Of a DNA stretch of 64,000 nucleotides, positions 12,400 to 24,568 are shown piece by piece (the first letter of the stretch is position 1; each line of letters begins with the position of its first letter). The stretch is from Cinnamomum chago (Eukaryota; Streptophyta; Magnoliopsida; Laurales; Lauraceae), in the NCBI GenBank assembly GCA_038049695.1, contig CP142456.1, forward strand, positions 71,447,922-71,511,921, in the 5' to 3' direction. The position numbers and the translations under genes are program-made. A model generated the notes under the pieces. It worked only from the letters and a program-made list of their open reading frames with translations, was not told the DNA's origin and did no database searches.

Positions 12400-12685
12400 G
12401 GGATATATATCTTTAAATTTTATCCAAATAGGAGTTGGTCCCAGGGGATCGACCATCTCACTAAAAAAATATGAATTAGTCACTTTTTATTTTGATCAAA
12501 TGGTCAATCTTACAAAGAGGTCAATCCCACCTTCATTCACATTTTGGAATACCCTATGCATTAGGCTAGGTAAGAACTGTCGGCCTTTAACCACCCACTA
12601 AAGTTCAAACCCTGGACAGTCAGATAAGAACTAATGCTTTGTACATTTGCTTGTTACCACTCGAGTAAGAGGGTCACCTTTTATT
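12400..12685 (-). mobile_element. tRNA-derived SINE-like element, possibly compound
   Basis: On the minus strand ACTCGAGTGGTAAC (box A-like) is followed by CAGGGTTTGAACTTTAG (box B-like). Near the 3' end GATCCCCTGGGACC resembles the 3' part of the SINEs at 17.7 and 19.3 kb. GTTCTTACCT/GTTCTTATCT motifs occur twice, suggesting an internal duplication. The ends are approximate. Confidence 0.4.
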
Positions 12686-12689
12686 TTAA

Positions 12690-13283
12690 TTAATAATGGT
12701 GTATAATAAACTCTTCTTACCAAGAAAAACAAAAGTCAGATAATAAACACTAATATAATTATTCTCATAAATTCACTACAAATAAGGTAATTTGCATAAT
12801 ATAATTTCTACCCACGGAAGATAAACAGCTAACCAAGTTCTATTTTTCAGTACACCAACAAAAAAGCTAACGAGGCGTACAATTAAAGAAGGAAGGTCAA
12901 AGCCGATTGATCTGCCGTTCAAAGTACATCTAAAGGCCCTTCCCCAAATGGAAAAGGGACACGTGTATGCTGCTGATGAAGATGAGAAAAAAATCGGGAC
13001 GGAGCGGCCAGTACGTGGTGACATCATAGCTGTAGGGCCCACCCGCCGTTCATCTCGAAGCGGAAGAAACGTTTCCATTTCCCTGTTCCCGATCCATCTC
13101 ATCGTCCCTCTTCTTAAAAACGATTTTAAAAAACACTACACAGGGAACGGAAGAGGAAGAAGAGATTCGGTGCTGGCGTTTCGTAACGGCGCATCGCCGC
13201 GCCGTCCGGCTCTTGTCCACACTCATGTGTTTTTGAAACAGGTGGCAGATGGTACCCCATACCAACCTTTTTTAACCGACACG
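12690..13283. other. CpG-rich gene-free stretch
   Basis: About 12.94-13.26 kb is noticeably richer in G+C and CpG than its surroundings. It carries ACGT cores (ACACGTGT, TACGTGG) and a TGACATCA motif, as in promoters or 5' leaders. No recognisable protein is encoded in any frame. It abuts the hAT-like MITE at 13284, so it may be a severed promoter or first exon. Confidence 0.3.
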
Positions 13284-13894
13284 TAGCGGTGGCAATGGTG
13301 TCGGGTTGTGCTAACCGGGTCAAATTCATTTATTGAACGGATTATACAAGTGTAACACATATCTCACTCATTTATTAAAACGAATTATACAAGTGTAACA
13401 CATATCTCACCCATTTATTAAATGGTAGGAAACCCCTAACCCACACCAACCACAGGTCAAGCCGACTGGACCCACTTAAATATGTATAATCATTGCGGGT
13501 TATACAGGTCAGGTCGACCCACACCCACAACCATCTAGTGAATCAATTAATTCAACCATCGTTCCTTGCCTAACCAAAACTGACTTTTAATCTCAAATTT
13601 GGTCTAATCTCATTTCAACAATCCTTTAATGTGCATTACCTTATTTTCCAATAATAAAAAGGATGAGGTTGAATTGGTTAAGGTCCATTCATTCTTTTTT
13701 AGCGTATACATTAAAATAATTAAATTCAATTTTAGCTTAAATAAGTGGGTTCTACAAATCAATCATAACCCGATGCGCTTAATTGCGGGTCATGAATACT
13801 TGATCCATGACCGACTTGCTTATCAAGCAGGTCGGGTTAAGGGGGTAATACACGGGTCGGGTCATCTCGGTTGGGTCATATTTTGCCACCTTGA
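13284..13894. mobile_element. hAT-like MITE, about 0.6 kb
   Basis: Left end TAGCGGTGGCAATGGTG and the reverse complement of the right end TCAAGGTGGCAAAATATG share the core GGTGGCAA. Both sides continue into clusters of GGGTCGGGTC/GACCCGACC-type subterminal motifs. This is the layout of a common plant hAT-derived MITE family. The flanking 8 bp do not match cleanly, so the exact ends are uncertain. No transposase is encoded. Confidence 0.6.
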
Positions 13895-14703
13895 CGCACC
13901 CTTGTTGTGCCTACAGCTCGTACGATGCGTAGGATATCTGTTACATGCGAAAACGAAACGTGGCCAGATCTCGGGGTATGTTACGGATTGATCTGCTTCT
14001 TGTTAGTAGAATGGCATGCACAGAATCCATACAGACCCCCAACAGTACTATCGATTGGAAGAGACTACATAAGATTCAGAAGGTGATAACACATGGGTTG
14101 AGAAACAGCAGACACCCTATCACGTACTTCACTTGGGATCTCATCTCATCTCATCTCACACAGGACTTGTACCGTTCACCCATCAAGCAAACAGATTGAA
14201 GACAATCCAAGGATTGATCTAATAAAAATTTTAGTAGTGTCCCCGGTAATTTTTTTCTTATCCAAATCCACTTCTCCCCGCGCAAACTACCACTTGTGTT
14301 TGCTATCTTGGGTCCTAGGCCCGTTGGTTGATTGGGGTAAAGAATAAACATTATCGTATTTGATGGTGTGAGAGTTTGTTTGAATACATTCAAATTATTA
14401 TTGGATCGTTGGCATTAGATTAATTCTTAATCTATTAATCTAGACACTGAGAATATCCAATTAATTTGCTCTTTTTCTAGATTTTATAATGTGGTGACAG
14501 CTCTGCTTAAATGTATAGTAAAGTAAAGTAAAAATCACATCATATAGGGAAGTAAAATTAGAGAGAGAGAGAGAGAAAGTGGTAAAGTAGCTGCTTTGGC
14601 ATTGACTTTGTTTTGCCATCTTTTACTATGCTTTTATGAGGTGGCTTTACTTCGTCACAGTGGTTTTTTCATTCAAAGGTGGTAAGAAGAGATATTTGAC
14701 TTG
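13895..14703. other. Gene-free intergenic DNA
   Basis: No gene recognised. It includes a short GA microsatellite near 14561-14576. Confidence 0.5.
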
Positions 14704-14827
14704 GGAAATTCTATATGCACCCCTTTTTTTTCATACCACACCCACCTTTTTTTATAAAAAAAATTCATTGTTCATAAAGGAATTTGGATATGCTAAGCAA
14801 AATATGTGGGTGCATATAGAATTTTCC
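14704..14827. mobile_element. Short MITE with about 20-bp terminal inverted repeats
   Basis: GGAAATTCTATATGCACCC at the left end matches the reverse complement of the right end (GGAAAATTCTATATGCACCC) over about 19 bases with one indel. The element is 124 bp with an A/T-rich interior and no coding capacity. No convincing target duplication was found, so the superfamily is unassigned. Confidence 0.65.
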
Positions 14828-17459
14828 TTTCACTATGAGTTGAGCTTTACTTTACCGGTTGTTGGACAAACATGACTTCAAATGTACTAAAGTAGTTTCA
14901 TATCCAGTCATTTCAAGCTGTGATTATGTATCCATTGTCAACTTCATTCATGATTGAAAGTAAGATAGATCCTAAATTCATTTTCTGACAATGATATAAT
15001 GTCTGTCCCTTGAGATTTTTAGATGAAAGCCTTTTTTTTTTTTTTTTTTATTAGAATTCTGAAGTCCAACCACTTAAAAATTCAAAAATAACATTTGCAA
15101 TCCTCAAAAATTCTCAACTTCCTAGCATTTCTGGATGCTCCCGTGGAAAGGAGGATTTTGGAATTCTACTCAGGAGACACCTTTTTGTTAAAGAAACAAA
15201 CCCCCAAAAGAATTAATAGAATTTGATAAGGTATGAAAGTGTCGGGACATTTATTTTGAACAGTTTAAATTTATAAAAAAAATAAATCATCGAGCCACAG
15301 TGGATCAATCGAGACTCAATCATGAGAGCGGGTTGCAAGATCAATCAAATCCCTCCATGACCTACCTCAAAACTGCTTGAATCCTAACTATTTTGACAAA
15401 GTTCCACAAATACCAAATTAGAGAGTATATATAATGAAGCCAAGGGTCATACGGACTTCTTCACAAAACTCGAATCATTCCAAACTAATTCAGTAGTGCA
15501 TGGAGAGTGAAAGATACTCAAGTCTAAAAGCGACGCAGGCAGGATGGATGTAACACTTTTTTAGTCGTTTATCAAAGGTGGGACCCACCGATATCGGCCC
15601 CCCCTTCCCTCGTGCGGTCAGCGCATAGGAATCACGAATTCTAGGTATGGAAGCATTGAAAAAAAAGGGGGGTTTGCGGATTTTCCGTGGATTGGAATCC
15701 ATTTTAAATGACATGTTGCCTCCTTGAGACATGGCAAAGAAAGGTTTTAAAAGCAAAAGAACATTTTATTAAGAACAAGACTAGTCAAAGGGAAGAAATC
15801 AAACCTTCCTGTGCATGAAATCAATGCATCCCCCTCAAAATCCCTAGTAAAAGTCATTCCGCGTCTTTGAAAATATTGTCATTAAGCATCGATTTGTGTG
15901 TGATGGGAAAGTGATTAAGGTCATAATCAAGGCTCACCAAATTACATATCCCACTTGCAAATGGATGTTTAATATCATTGTTAGTAGTTGTGTGTTTGTT
16001 TTATTATATAATATATATCCTAGGTACATGTTTATTTAATTAGGGTTTTCTTGAAATTTTCTAAAAGACTTTGTCCGTGCAAATCTTACATAGGAAAGTG
16101 GTTTAGTTGAATCTTGAATAATTGTTGGAATTAAAATATGTTAAGCAGGGGTAGGGAAGAAAACTCACAAAGACAACCCTAGGGCTTCTTTAGTGGAATT
16201 TCTGCTAGGAATTCACCATGTCTAGGAAATGTGATAAGTTGTCTCCTGAAATTTCTGAATCTCATGTTTCTTCAATAGCATTTCTAGATTTCGGCCACTG
16301 GAAATTTCTCTTTTGACCTTTGAGAATTCAAGAATTTCACTCCCTTTGCATTTTGGTGGAATTCCTGGATGCTCAAGCCCAAAGAAAATCTAAAAATTCC
16401 CCAAACAGGAATTCCGAAAATTCCAGCAGGCTCTAAATATTTGGGATAAGTTTTTTGTTGGCACCCAAGTTGACAGTCCCATCTCCACAAACGTAGCATT
16501 TGAACCCATATCTCTCTACCTTGTCTTGATGGGTTAAACCTTTGGTTTGTAAAGTCAGCTCATGAGTTCAAGATATGGCACCAACAAAGAGTAGCAGTGG
16601 AACACTTGAAAAAAGTTTTTGAAAAAAAATTATCAGATAAAAAAAAGATAACAGTATAATTGAGATCATGTCAGAAAACACTTTTTAGGAATATTTGTTA
16701 TTGGGATTTTAGTATTTCTTCCTAGTATTTTCTTATAATATTCTATAAAGAGCAGAATGCATACTGTCCCAAATGTGGGTCTAGCTCATGGGACACATCA
16801 AGACACATCCCTATCAGTGAGGGCAAAGTCATGTTGGGTTGAGAGTACTCTTGACTGTAATTCCTGACAAAACTGTAGTTACTGTCCTTGGAAATCGTAA
16901 ATCCTCTGTTTGAATTGGTTTGAGAATGGTGAGAATAAGCTAATCTCACCATGAAAAATGTGATTTTTTACTGCTACTTTACCGTGAGCATTTTAAATTT
17001 TCACTTTGGAGACGGCATATGAAATTCTCCAAATGCCCCAAGACATTTTAGATAATCAAGTATGTATGATCTTATACCTAATTGAGCTACCACTTGTTCC
17101 AAAATTAATTGGTAATGGAAACGGCACAATAATGGTTTTATTGTGAGGGCAAGGGCTCGACCACAATTATGACCCTCATCAGTGAATTTGGATGTTGAAC
17201 TCAACAAAGTACATACATTTTCATTAGTATACACACCTATTACTCCTCACATGCCAACATCCTTATCATTGTCATTTGTGTCAGAACACATGAGGCATCC
17301 ATCTTTCAGCCATAGCCTTCTCTTTACCAGTCAATGTTAATATGAACTAGTGCCAATTACTCCAACTATCATATCTGAAAGAAATCCTCCATTTTTCAAT
17401 AATTATGGCCATCCTTGACTATCAAGCCTTAGTTTAAAGACCCATCACATTAGACTATT
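14828..17459. other. Gene-free intergenic DNA
   Basis: No coding region recognised. A pair of loosely matching ends at 16188 and 16436 (GGGCTTCTTTAGTGGAATTT versus GAGCCTGCTGGAATTTT) may mark an old MITE. A T-run occurs near 15028-15049. Confidence 0.4.
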
Positions 17460-17674
17460 AGAGGCGTAAAGGGGTAGCCATGGGTCAGGTCAAGTGTAGG
17501 GTCATTTATGGACTGGGTCAGGTGGATTGAAACTTGTCCTAGCCTCGTGGTTTAGTTACTGGGCCAATATTCAAGCCCAGGTCCAGCCAACAGTCGTGAA
17601 AGTCAGTCACAGGTCCATCCCCATTGCAAATATATAAACCTCTCCGTGTAAAATGTGTTGGAATGGTCTAGGTC

Positions 17675-17845
17675 TTTTTTTTTTTTTTTTTTTGTTAACC
17701 CATCCAAGGGGTTGGGATCCAATTGAGAGCCCGCACACACAAGGAACACAACCCACGTGGGAAGAGGTGGCGTACCCAAGATTCGAATCTTGGGCAGTCA
17801 GGTAAGAACTGCCACTCCTTACCACTCAGCTAAGGTGCTGTTCTC
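17675..17845 (-). mobile_element. tRNA-derived SINE with target-site duplication
   Basis: 171-bp SINE read on the minus strand: 5' TTAGCTGAGTGGTAAGG (box A), then AGATTCGAATCTTGGG (box B), then a body ending CCCCTTGGATGGGTTAAC and a poly(A) tail (T-run 17675-17693 on the plus strand). It is flanked by GGAATGGTCTAGGTC at 17660-17674 and GGGATGGTCTAGGTC at 17846-17860, a 15-bp target duplication with one mismatch. It needs LINE machinery in trans for mobility. It is the best-preserved SINE here and serves as reference for the copies at 18.5 and 19.3 kb. Confidence 0.88.
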
Positions 17846-17860
17846 GGGATGGTCTAGGTC

Positions 17861-18459
17861 CTTAAGAATATGTATAGGCCTAGACCAGTGCCCTTAACTA
17901 TTGGGCTAAAATAGGCCTAGATCCGGCCCACACACCTAAGAACTCAAGCCAAATCCAGTCAAAATGCAGGCCATGAGCACCTTAAACCAAATTTCACGAA
18001 CAATCCTACTCCAAGTCAACCAAAATCCAGTCAAATTGGGACCATGGCACCCTCAACCCTACCCATGAGCATGAATAGTGATCAAGTCAGAGTCTAGCTC
18101 CCACCCAAACTCCCATTTATTGATTGGGTGCTAATGTCAACCCATAACTTCATAAATCAGGTTAGTGTAAGGTTGGCTGATTGAAGTACAATAAGTCAGG
18201 TTGGGTCAAGGTTTGGGTTGGATAGGCAGGTTGAGTAGAATCTGTGGCCTCGACCCAAACCCGCTCTATTAATTAACAGGGTATGTAGTTTGGAAATGTT
18301 AAACCTGGAACCCATAAGTACAGTGTTAGGGTTTGGGCCGAGCTTGTAATTGCAACTCCTAAATGCAGCACCCTTTATTTTTCTTTTTATTTGATTTTAA
18401 CCCTTTTTAGTTCTGGTCCATTTTATTTTATTCTCATCTTTCCTTTTAGATACGGAGTT
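17861..18459. other. Gene-free DNA around the SINE insertion
   Basis: Rich in GGGTCAGGT/GACCCAAACC-type words, which also occur on the other side of the SINE from about 17460. The SINE therefore probably landed in an older hAT-like MITE of roughly 17460-18290. Clear termini were not found. Confidence 0.35.
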
Positions 18460-18666
18460 GGGGTTCAAACTCCAAAATAACTATTGGCGGCGGTTCTCAT
18501 CTAGCTGTCTAAGGTTTGAACCCTGAGTACGATGTCACATCTTCACACTTGTGTGGGTTTTCTTTCCGATTGTATGGGCCTTCTTCCCACTTGTGCTTGT
18601 TGTCTTCCCCTATGTGTGTAGTCTCTCTCTTGGGTCCAGCTCCCTTGGCTGGGTTACCAAAAAAGA
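18460..18666 (+). mobile_element. SINE, same family as 17675-17845, opposite strand
   Basis: Plus-strand copy: GGCGGTTCTCATCTAGCTGTC leads into box B-like AAGGTTTGAACCCTGA. The body has the CACTTGTGTGGG word and ends CCTTGGCTGGGTTACC plus an A-run, matching the 3' end of the intact SINE. The box A region is degraded. Confidence 0.6.
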
Positions 18667-19203
18667 ATCAGTGGAGATTAAGTTCTCTGTAATTACTGAT
18701 CTCCACTGAGTTGAACAGCGATCCAATGCATATGGTGACCTGCAGAGAGAGAAGCAACAAAGAAAGAGCTAGAAAAATGAGAAATCAAGAGCATAGCCCA
18801 CTGGGCCAGCCAAAAGACTTGAGCAACTATAGAGATTATACAAAGCCTAACAGGCCCAAAATCAATATCGATTTTCAGATCTTAGCCTATGGAAAATGTC
18901 ATCAGATTTTTGTTTGCTTATGATATGGACATCCCAATCTCTGAAATTCTTGAGAATTGACACACACTTTTGAATCAAACTCCTTAGCTTTAATATGAGT
19001 TTTGGCGATTCGAAATCCAAGAGAAGCCGCAGCCAGGCAGACATAAGTGTGATGAGAGCAAGCAGAGCCCCTGAAGATAACAAAATTGATCAAGCTCATT
19101 GGGAGAACTTGAAAGGAAAGGGAATTTCAATGAATTTGCAGTTTTCCTTGAACGACAAACTCTCTAGCAATTTGAGAACTCTTTATTGCAAAAGAATGCA
19201 ACG

Positions 19204-19408
19204 TTTTTTTTTTTTCGATCCACCCAACCAAGGGGGATCGGTCTCAAGAGAGAGCATGCACACGTGGGAAATGAAGCTCGCATATGTGAGAACAAAAGCC
19301 CACACACGTGGAAAAAGAAGCCTGCCCACACAATAAAAGTGGCATATCAAGGGTTCAAACCCCATACAATCAGACGAGAACTGCCGCTGCTTATCACCTG
19401 GATTGAGG
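19204..19408 (-). mobile_element. SINE, same family as 17675-17845
   Basis: On the minus strand: CCAGGTGATAAGCAGCGGC (box A-like), GGGGTTTGAACCCTTG (box B-like), ACGTGG-containing body, CCCCTTGGTTGGGTGG and an A-tail (T-run 19205-19215 on the plus strand). It is older or longer than the 17.7-kb copy, and no target duplication was recognised. Confidence 0.6.
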
Positions 19409-21423
19409 CTTGGACTACTAACAATGGGGAAGGAATTAACCTGAGGAGGAGGAAGTTTGAGCTCCCAATTTAAGCTCTAACCACTTAATTAACCCACAAG
19501 GCAGACCAAGTAGAAGACTGATTGAAGTCACACCTCCCTTCCCAGCCAACAAGTGGACTGGGAGCCTCAAAGGAGCCCAAAGAGAGCATTTTAATATGAC
19601 AAAACATTTGGTCCACCAGTCCAGAGTTTTAGAACATGCTTAGTACTGCACCAAGGTCGGTTATTTGCACTCTCATTTACATATGTAAATGTTAGTTATA
19701 CGGGTGAAAATCACGCATTTACGCACAATCCCCCAGCTGAACAATGCTCCTCTCGGTCGCGAAAACCAATCCATAACGTGATTTGTTTTCATTTGTGATT
19801 TGTGAACTCTGCAATGAACAGTGGAAAGTACAACCATCCATTCTGCTAAAATTCACAAACCAGTTGTGCTTTGGATAACCTCCAAACGCACCAAGACATC
19901 ACAATAACTGACCCTCTTCTTGAACTCACTTGGGGATGTTCATGTTTTGATGTGGATGTTCATGCACTTTCTGTTAGTGATTTTTTTTTTTTTTTTCAGA
20001 GAGAGATTGGTAACTGGGCTGAGCATTTCATAGGGTGAGGGGGTCGGTGGGCTCAGAATTTTATAGGGGTCAAAAAGTAAGACTTGGATCAAACCTAATT
20101 AGAGCGATGCACCTTAGGCGGGTCGAATCACGTATTGGCCTCATGCCAGCCCAAGTCCTGGACTAAGACTGGGTCACTGTCCTGGCCCAAATTGTAGCCC
20201 TAGTCATGCATCAGGAATAGGGTTCTCACTGGGTCAGACTCATATGAGCTTGAGCTCAAGATTTTTATTTGTACACACTCCAGGACAAACCACAAGTCCA
20301 AGAACTTAGTAAGCCTTGGGCTTAGACTGCTCATCTATAAAAACTTGGTACCCTAGCCCATCCATTAGACCATTATGGCTTTAGATTATAGAAAAAATAA
20401 ATTGGGATCTCTGTTAACTGAGAATATTAAAAAAAAAAAAAAATGGATATCTCATGATGATGATAAGTTAGTGTTAAATTATGATTAGAAGTTTGGTTTA
20501 CATTAGAATTTTATTGAACTTTCAAAGTATCTAAAAGAATGACTTGCTATCAAAGAAGCTAAAATCAAAGAAGCAGAGGTATCAAGTGGCCACCAAATGG
20601 TCTATCATTTTGTGGTAAATGATTACCCACCATCACCCTAATAAATCAAATCCTAAGCTTGTTGGGTTCATTCTTCACCTCTTTACAGCCTGTTCGTTTG
20701 GTAGTTATTAAATTCTTGGCAATTTATAATAAAGTGAGCTCTAAGAAAAGGAGCTTACATTTTGGTTTTGAATCAAATAAATTCTGGCCCAAAATCATGT
20801 GTAGCAAGGCAACTTTCATTACAGATATGACGAACTATGGATTTTTATGATGTGGTCCACAGTCCACACATTTCATTCATATAAACCTTTCTCTCCACTG
20901 AAAGGCTACAACATCCCTGACTGCAGCAATAGCAGATTTCTTTCTTTTTGTTTTTTTTTTTTTGGTAAATGAAGCAATAGTAACTTTTACTTTTAGACGT
21001 AACATGTGTTTTCACACACACACGCACACACAAAAAAAAAAAAAAAAAAAAAAAACTTTCATTTCATTTCATTTTTCAAAATTAGTAGTGTGTTTTTGTG
21101 TTCTCTCTATGGGATAAATGATTTAGGGCCTTTTTGCCTGCATGATATTGAACCACTAGAAATTCAAAGAAATGTATTTCTTAACTTGGCTGAAGGAATA
21201 AATGTGAATACCCATACAAGGGCAAGTTTGTTTACATGAAATTGAACTCTAAGAATTTTTAAATTTGTACTTGAAAAATGGCTAAAATTGAATGAATAAA
21301 GGTTAATATTCACAAATGTTGGCCTATTTTTTTTCATTTAAGGAGGGGTTATTTGAAGTCCATTTGTGAATATTCACCTTTATTTATTCAATTAGTTTGC
21401 TAAGTACTATTTATTCAATTGAA
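19409..21423. other. Gene-free intergenic DNA
   Basis: No gene recognised. It holds T-runs near 19980, a CA microsatellite with poly(A) at about 21013-21054, and a fragment at about 20590-20680 resembling the dispersed repeat of 4740 and 7075. Confidence 0.45.
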
Positions 21424-21745
21424 GAATTTTCAAAAAAGTCCTTAACTTTCAGGTGATTTTCAAAAGGGGGTCAAAAGAATTCAATATTTCACAAACGTAT
21501 GAAAGCTTTCATGATTTATTTTAATCAAGTCCCATCCGGCAATCCATACCCATCGCTGCTAACTCTTTATAAAACAAAAAATCAAAAGGATGAAAATGCC
21601 CTTAGTGAGTAGTGAATAGGTAAAAATGAAAATTTTAAAACAATTCTAAACTTTTTAGGTGGTTTCAGAAAATGACCAAGGAATTGAATATTTCAAAAGG
21701 GTATGAAAGTTTTCAAAAATCCTTTCAATTAGGTTATGTTTGGAG
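21424..21745. repeat. Dispersed repeat, inverted relative to 23.8 and 29.2 kb
   Basis: The sequence from the GGTGATTTTCAAAAGG word to CTTTCAATTAGGTTATG is clearly the reverse complement of 23813-24110 and of 29206-29500. Shared words include AAACTTTTTAGGTGG and ATGCCCTTAGTGAG. The mates lie about 2.1 kb and 7.5 kb away. Confidence 0.75.
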
Positions 21746-22499
21746 ATCTCTATCCATTGTTGGCAACTTTTTTTTTTTTTAATTCAAAATGGTAAAAAAG
21801 CCATTTGATTTCATTCATTCTCCAAAATGTTGTGGACCAACTATAAGATCACTTTGCGTGTTCCAAGTCACTTATATAACAAAGTGCCTTGATTGCACTA
21901 AAATTTTATTTAATAATTAGAGTGCCCAAATATTGAATTGATCATGATGTGAAAACTGAAAGTAACCATTGACTAGGTTATTTATTAACTTTAATCGATT
22001 CAATTGTACACTTGTTTCAAACAGAATGAATTTTAGAGTACATTTTCATGGGAGAGTTGTAATATAAATGACTTGAATCAACTAAGATGCCCTCTATAAA
22101 TTCACAGAAGGTGAAAACATGAAAAATTCTTGATGTACAACCTAGATCATTTTTTTCTATTTAATACATTAATGGTTGGAGTTTCCTATATATAAAGTTT
22201 AAGCTGTGCTTCAACAAACTAGTAGGTACTACTTTTTTTTTCACAAAATGCTACTTAACCAAGAAACAACCATTCCATTCATCTAGCTAGCACTCAACAT
22301 TCTTGTTAAAATAAATTGGGCCAAACATTTGGAGTTTATTGCTAGATGAAAGACATTACAATTGTGATGATGGAGAATAACAAAAATACATATTTTCTTC
22401 CACCATTCCCTTTCCGTGCAAACTATGATCATGTAGACTTATCACACCCATCGCATGGTTCAATTCAACATTCTCGATCCTTTTTTAAATTCAGTAGTG
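21746..22499. other. Gene-free intergenic DNA
   Basis: AT-rich, no supportable ORF or element boundary. Confidence 0.5.
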
Positions 22500-22624
22500 C
22501 TACCTGGACAAACTTTTTTGCCAGAATTTTGAACAACCCCTATGATATCCCTTGAATATTCTTATGATATTCAAGGGATATCATAGGAGTTGTCCAAAAT
22601 TCTGACCAAAAAGTTGTCCTAGTA
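22500..22624. repeat. Foldback (near-perfect inverted repeat), about 125 bp
   Basis: The two arms, about 60 nt each, meet near 22560 with almost no loop. The arms read CTACCTGGACAA... and, in reverse complement, CTACTAGGACAA..., and the central arm TATGATATCCCTTGAATAT is perfectly paired. Transcribed, it would form a long hairpin. It is probably a foldback MITE. Confidence 0.85.
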
Positions 22625-23053
22625 GACTTTTTATTTTAAAATTTGGAGTTTGTTATGAGATGGAAGACATCACAAGTGAAAAATATGAGGAAGCATACAG
22701 CCAAACTGAAATCCGACAAAATTAAAATGCAAGACCTATACCAAACCTAAATTCAACCTAGACCCATCTGACTCTGATTCATTTCCAGCCCTGTTTCAAA
22801 ATATGACATCCATTAGTCAAGATCTCATCTCATACTAGCTTTGGATGACATCCATGTTACATGCACTAGGTATCAGGCACAATATGACCAAAATCTTAAA
22901 TGATAGCCACTCTCAAAAACTAAGAATCATAATCTGAGTTATAAAAAATGTAAGTGCACACTCCAAATAACACACACTAAGTGTTTTGGGGAAAATCGCC
23001 ATATCCTATATCCAAAGCTCACACTTAATGCACCGATATCCACAAGCAACTTT
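22625..23053. other. Gene-free intergenic DNA
   Basis: Nothing recognised. Confidence 0.5.
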
Positions 23054-23365
23054 GGGCTTGTTTGGCAATTCTACTTGTAGAGTCAAATAAGGTAAAGCCT
23101 CATTTCTCAAAAAAAAAAAAAAATTCCTCACCAAAAGCACTTTAATTTAAATTTCCCACTATATTTCTCAAAAAAAGTCAAAAAGTAACCTCATTTCTCC
23201 ACTAAAAGACAAAAAAACTTCATTTTTCAATTAAAAAAAAGTTAAAAAGATTCCGTCACAAACAACTAAAAATAAAATACAATCATAACTCACTTATATT
23301 TTATTATTTCTTTAAAATAACATTTACTCCACTCAACTCTACAAGTAAAACCCCCAAACAGGCTT
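23054..23365. mobile_element. MITE with about 30-bp terminal inverted repeats
   Basis: The left end GGGCTTGTTTGGCA...TACTTGTAGAGT matches the reverse complement of the right end AAGCCTGTTTGGGG...TACTTGTAGAGT. The 312-bp interior is A-rich with no coding capacity. GGGCNTGTTTGG termini are common in PIF/Harbinger- and hAT-type MITEs. The target duplication was not clear. Confidence 0.7.
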
Positions 23366-23410
23366 AATATACCTAAAACACAATTATAAAGCCAATCATC
23401 TCCTTAGAAG

Positions 23411-24351
23411 AAAAAATGTCATATTCAATATATGAAATTAACTTTAGTAATTTATTTGCAATATTATGTCCATGACAATGCCAATAAATTCATTTCATTT
23501 GCAAAATCTTAATGAAAAAGAGAAAAAATGGCGTCTTCATAACAACTCTAGCTGCAGAAATATGTGTGATTGGTGGGTCACTTTTGGCTTCTCAAATGTA
23601 CTACATTTGAAGACGTATTGACTTATATCTTCAGAAAAATGAGTCTCTGCATGTGCAACCATCTATCAAGCAAAAGTAGATAGTTAGCAATATAGTGTTA
23701 GTGTTTTATTGTGTGGTATAAATGTGAAATATGAAATTTATGAAAGTCCATGTATTTGTACCAGCGGTGATATAAATGCGCAATATGAAAATTTATGGTG
23801 CAACAGAACCTAATTGAAAGAAGTCTTGAAAACTTTCATACCTTTTTTTAAAATTGAAATATTCAATTCCTTGATCCTTTTTTGAAAACCACCTAAAAAG
23901 TTTAGGGCTGTTTTGAAAATTTAATGTTTACCTTATACTCACTAAGGGCATTTTCGGCCTTTTTTATTTTCTCTTCATAAGAAGTTATGGCGGTGGGTAT
24001 GGATTGCGGGATTGGACTTGATTGAAATAAATCATGAAAACATTCATACGTTTCTGAAATATTGAATTTTTTGACCTTTTTATGAAATCACCCCAGAGTA
24101 AAAAGACTCTTTTGAAAGTTTCCCCATTCAATTTTAGTCACTCTTAAGAATGCTTTTTTTTTTTTAACACTGTACCCACCAATACATATGTAACTAGCAC
24201 ATTTCAATTACCATCTCAGCTCATCACCTTCTAATGCATGGCCATGTCCTTCGTATTTTAATTCCAATCACGCGCGCGATCATCTCTCTTCTCTCTTCTC
24301 TCTTCTCTCTTCTCTCTCTCTCTCTCATGGCTTTTGGAATTTAAACTCAAA
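23411..24351. repeat. Tandem duplication, unit 1 (about 941 bp)
   Basis: Matches unit 2 (24352-24568 continued at 29022-29753) along its length with scattered substitutions and short indels. It runs from the ATATTCAATATATGAAATTA word to the CT-rich tract ending CTCTCATGGCTTTT. It contains the inverted mate of 21424-21745. The uninterrupted position 23627/23628 corresponds to the Helitron insertion point in unit 2. Confidence 0.85.
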
Positions 24352-24568
24352 AAAAAATGCCATATTCAATATATGAAATTAACTTTGGTAATTTATTTTC
24401 AATATTATGTCCATGATAATGCCAATAAACTCATTTCATTTGCAAAATCCTTATGAAAAATAGAAAAAATGGCGTCTTAATAACAACTCTAGCTGCAGAA
24501 ATGTGTGTGATTGGTGGGTCACTTTTGGCTTCTCAAATGTACTACATTTGAAGACGTATTGACTTATA

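Noticed and set aside
13276-13902. 8-bp target duplication for the MITE at 13284-13894
   Set aside because: Flanks CCGACACG and CGCACCCT do not match, so I left the ends as approximate.
16188-16436. Possible MITE with GGGCTTCTTTAG/GAGCCTGCTGG ends
   Set aside because: End similarity needs several gaps and there is no target duplication; mentioned only as a possibility in the intergenic entry.
17770-17845. Isolated tRNA gene suggested by box A and box B
   Set aside because: The boxes belong to a SINE with tail and target duplication; no cloverleaf acceptor stem was seen.
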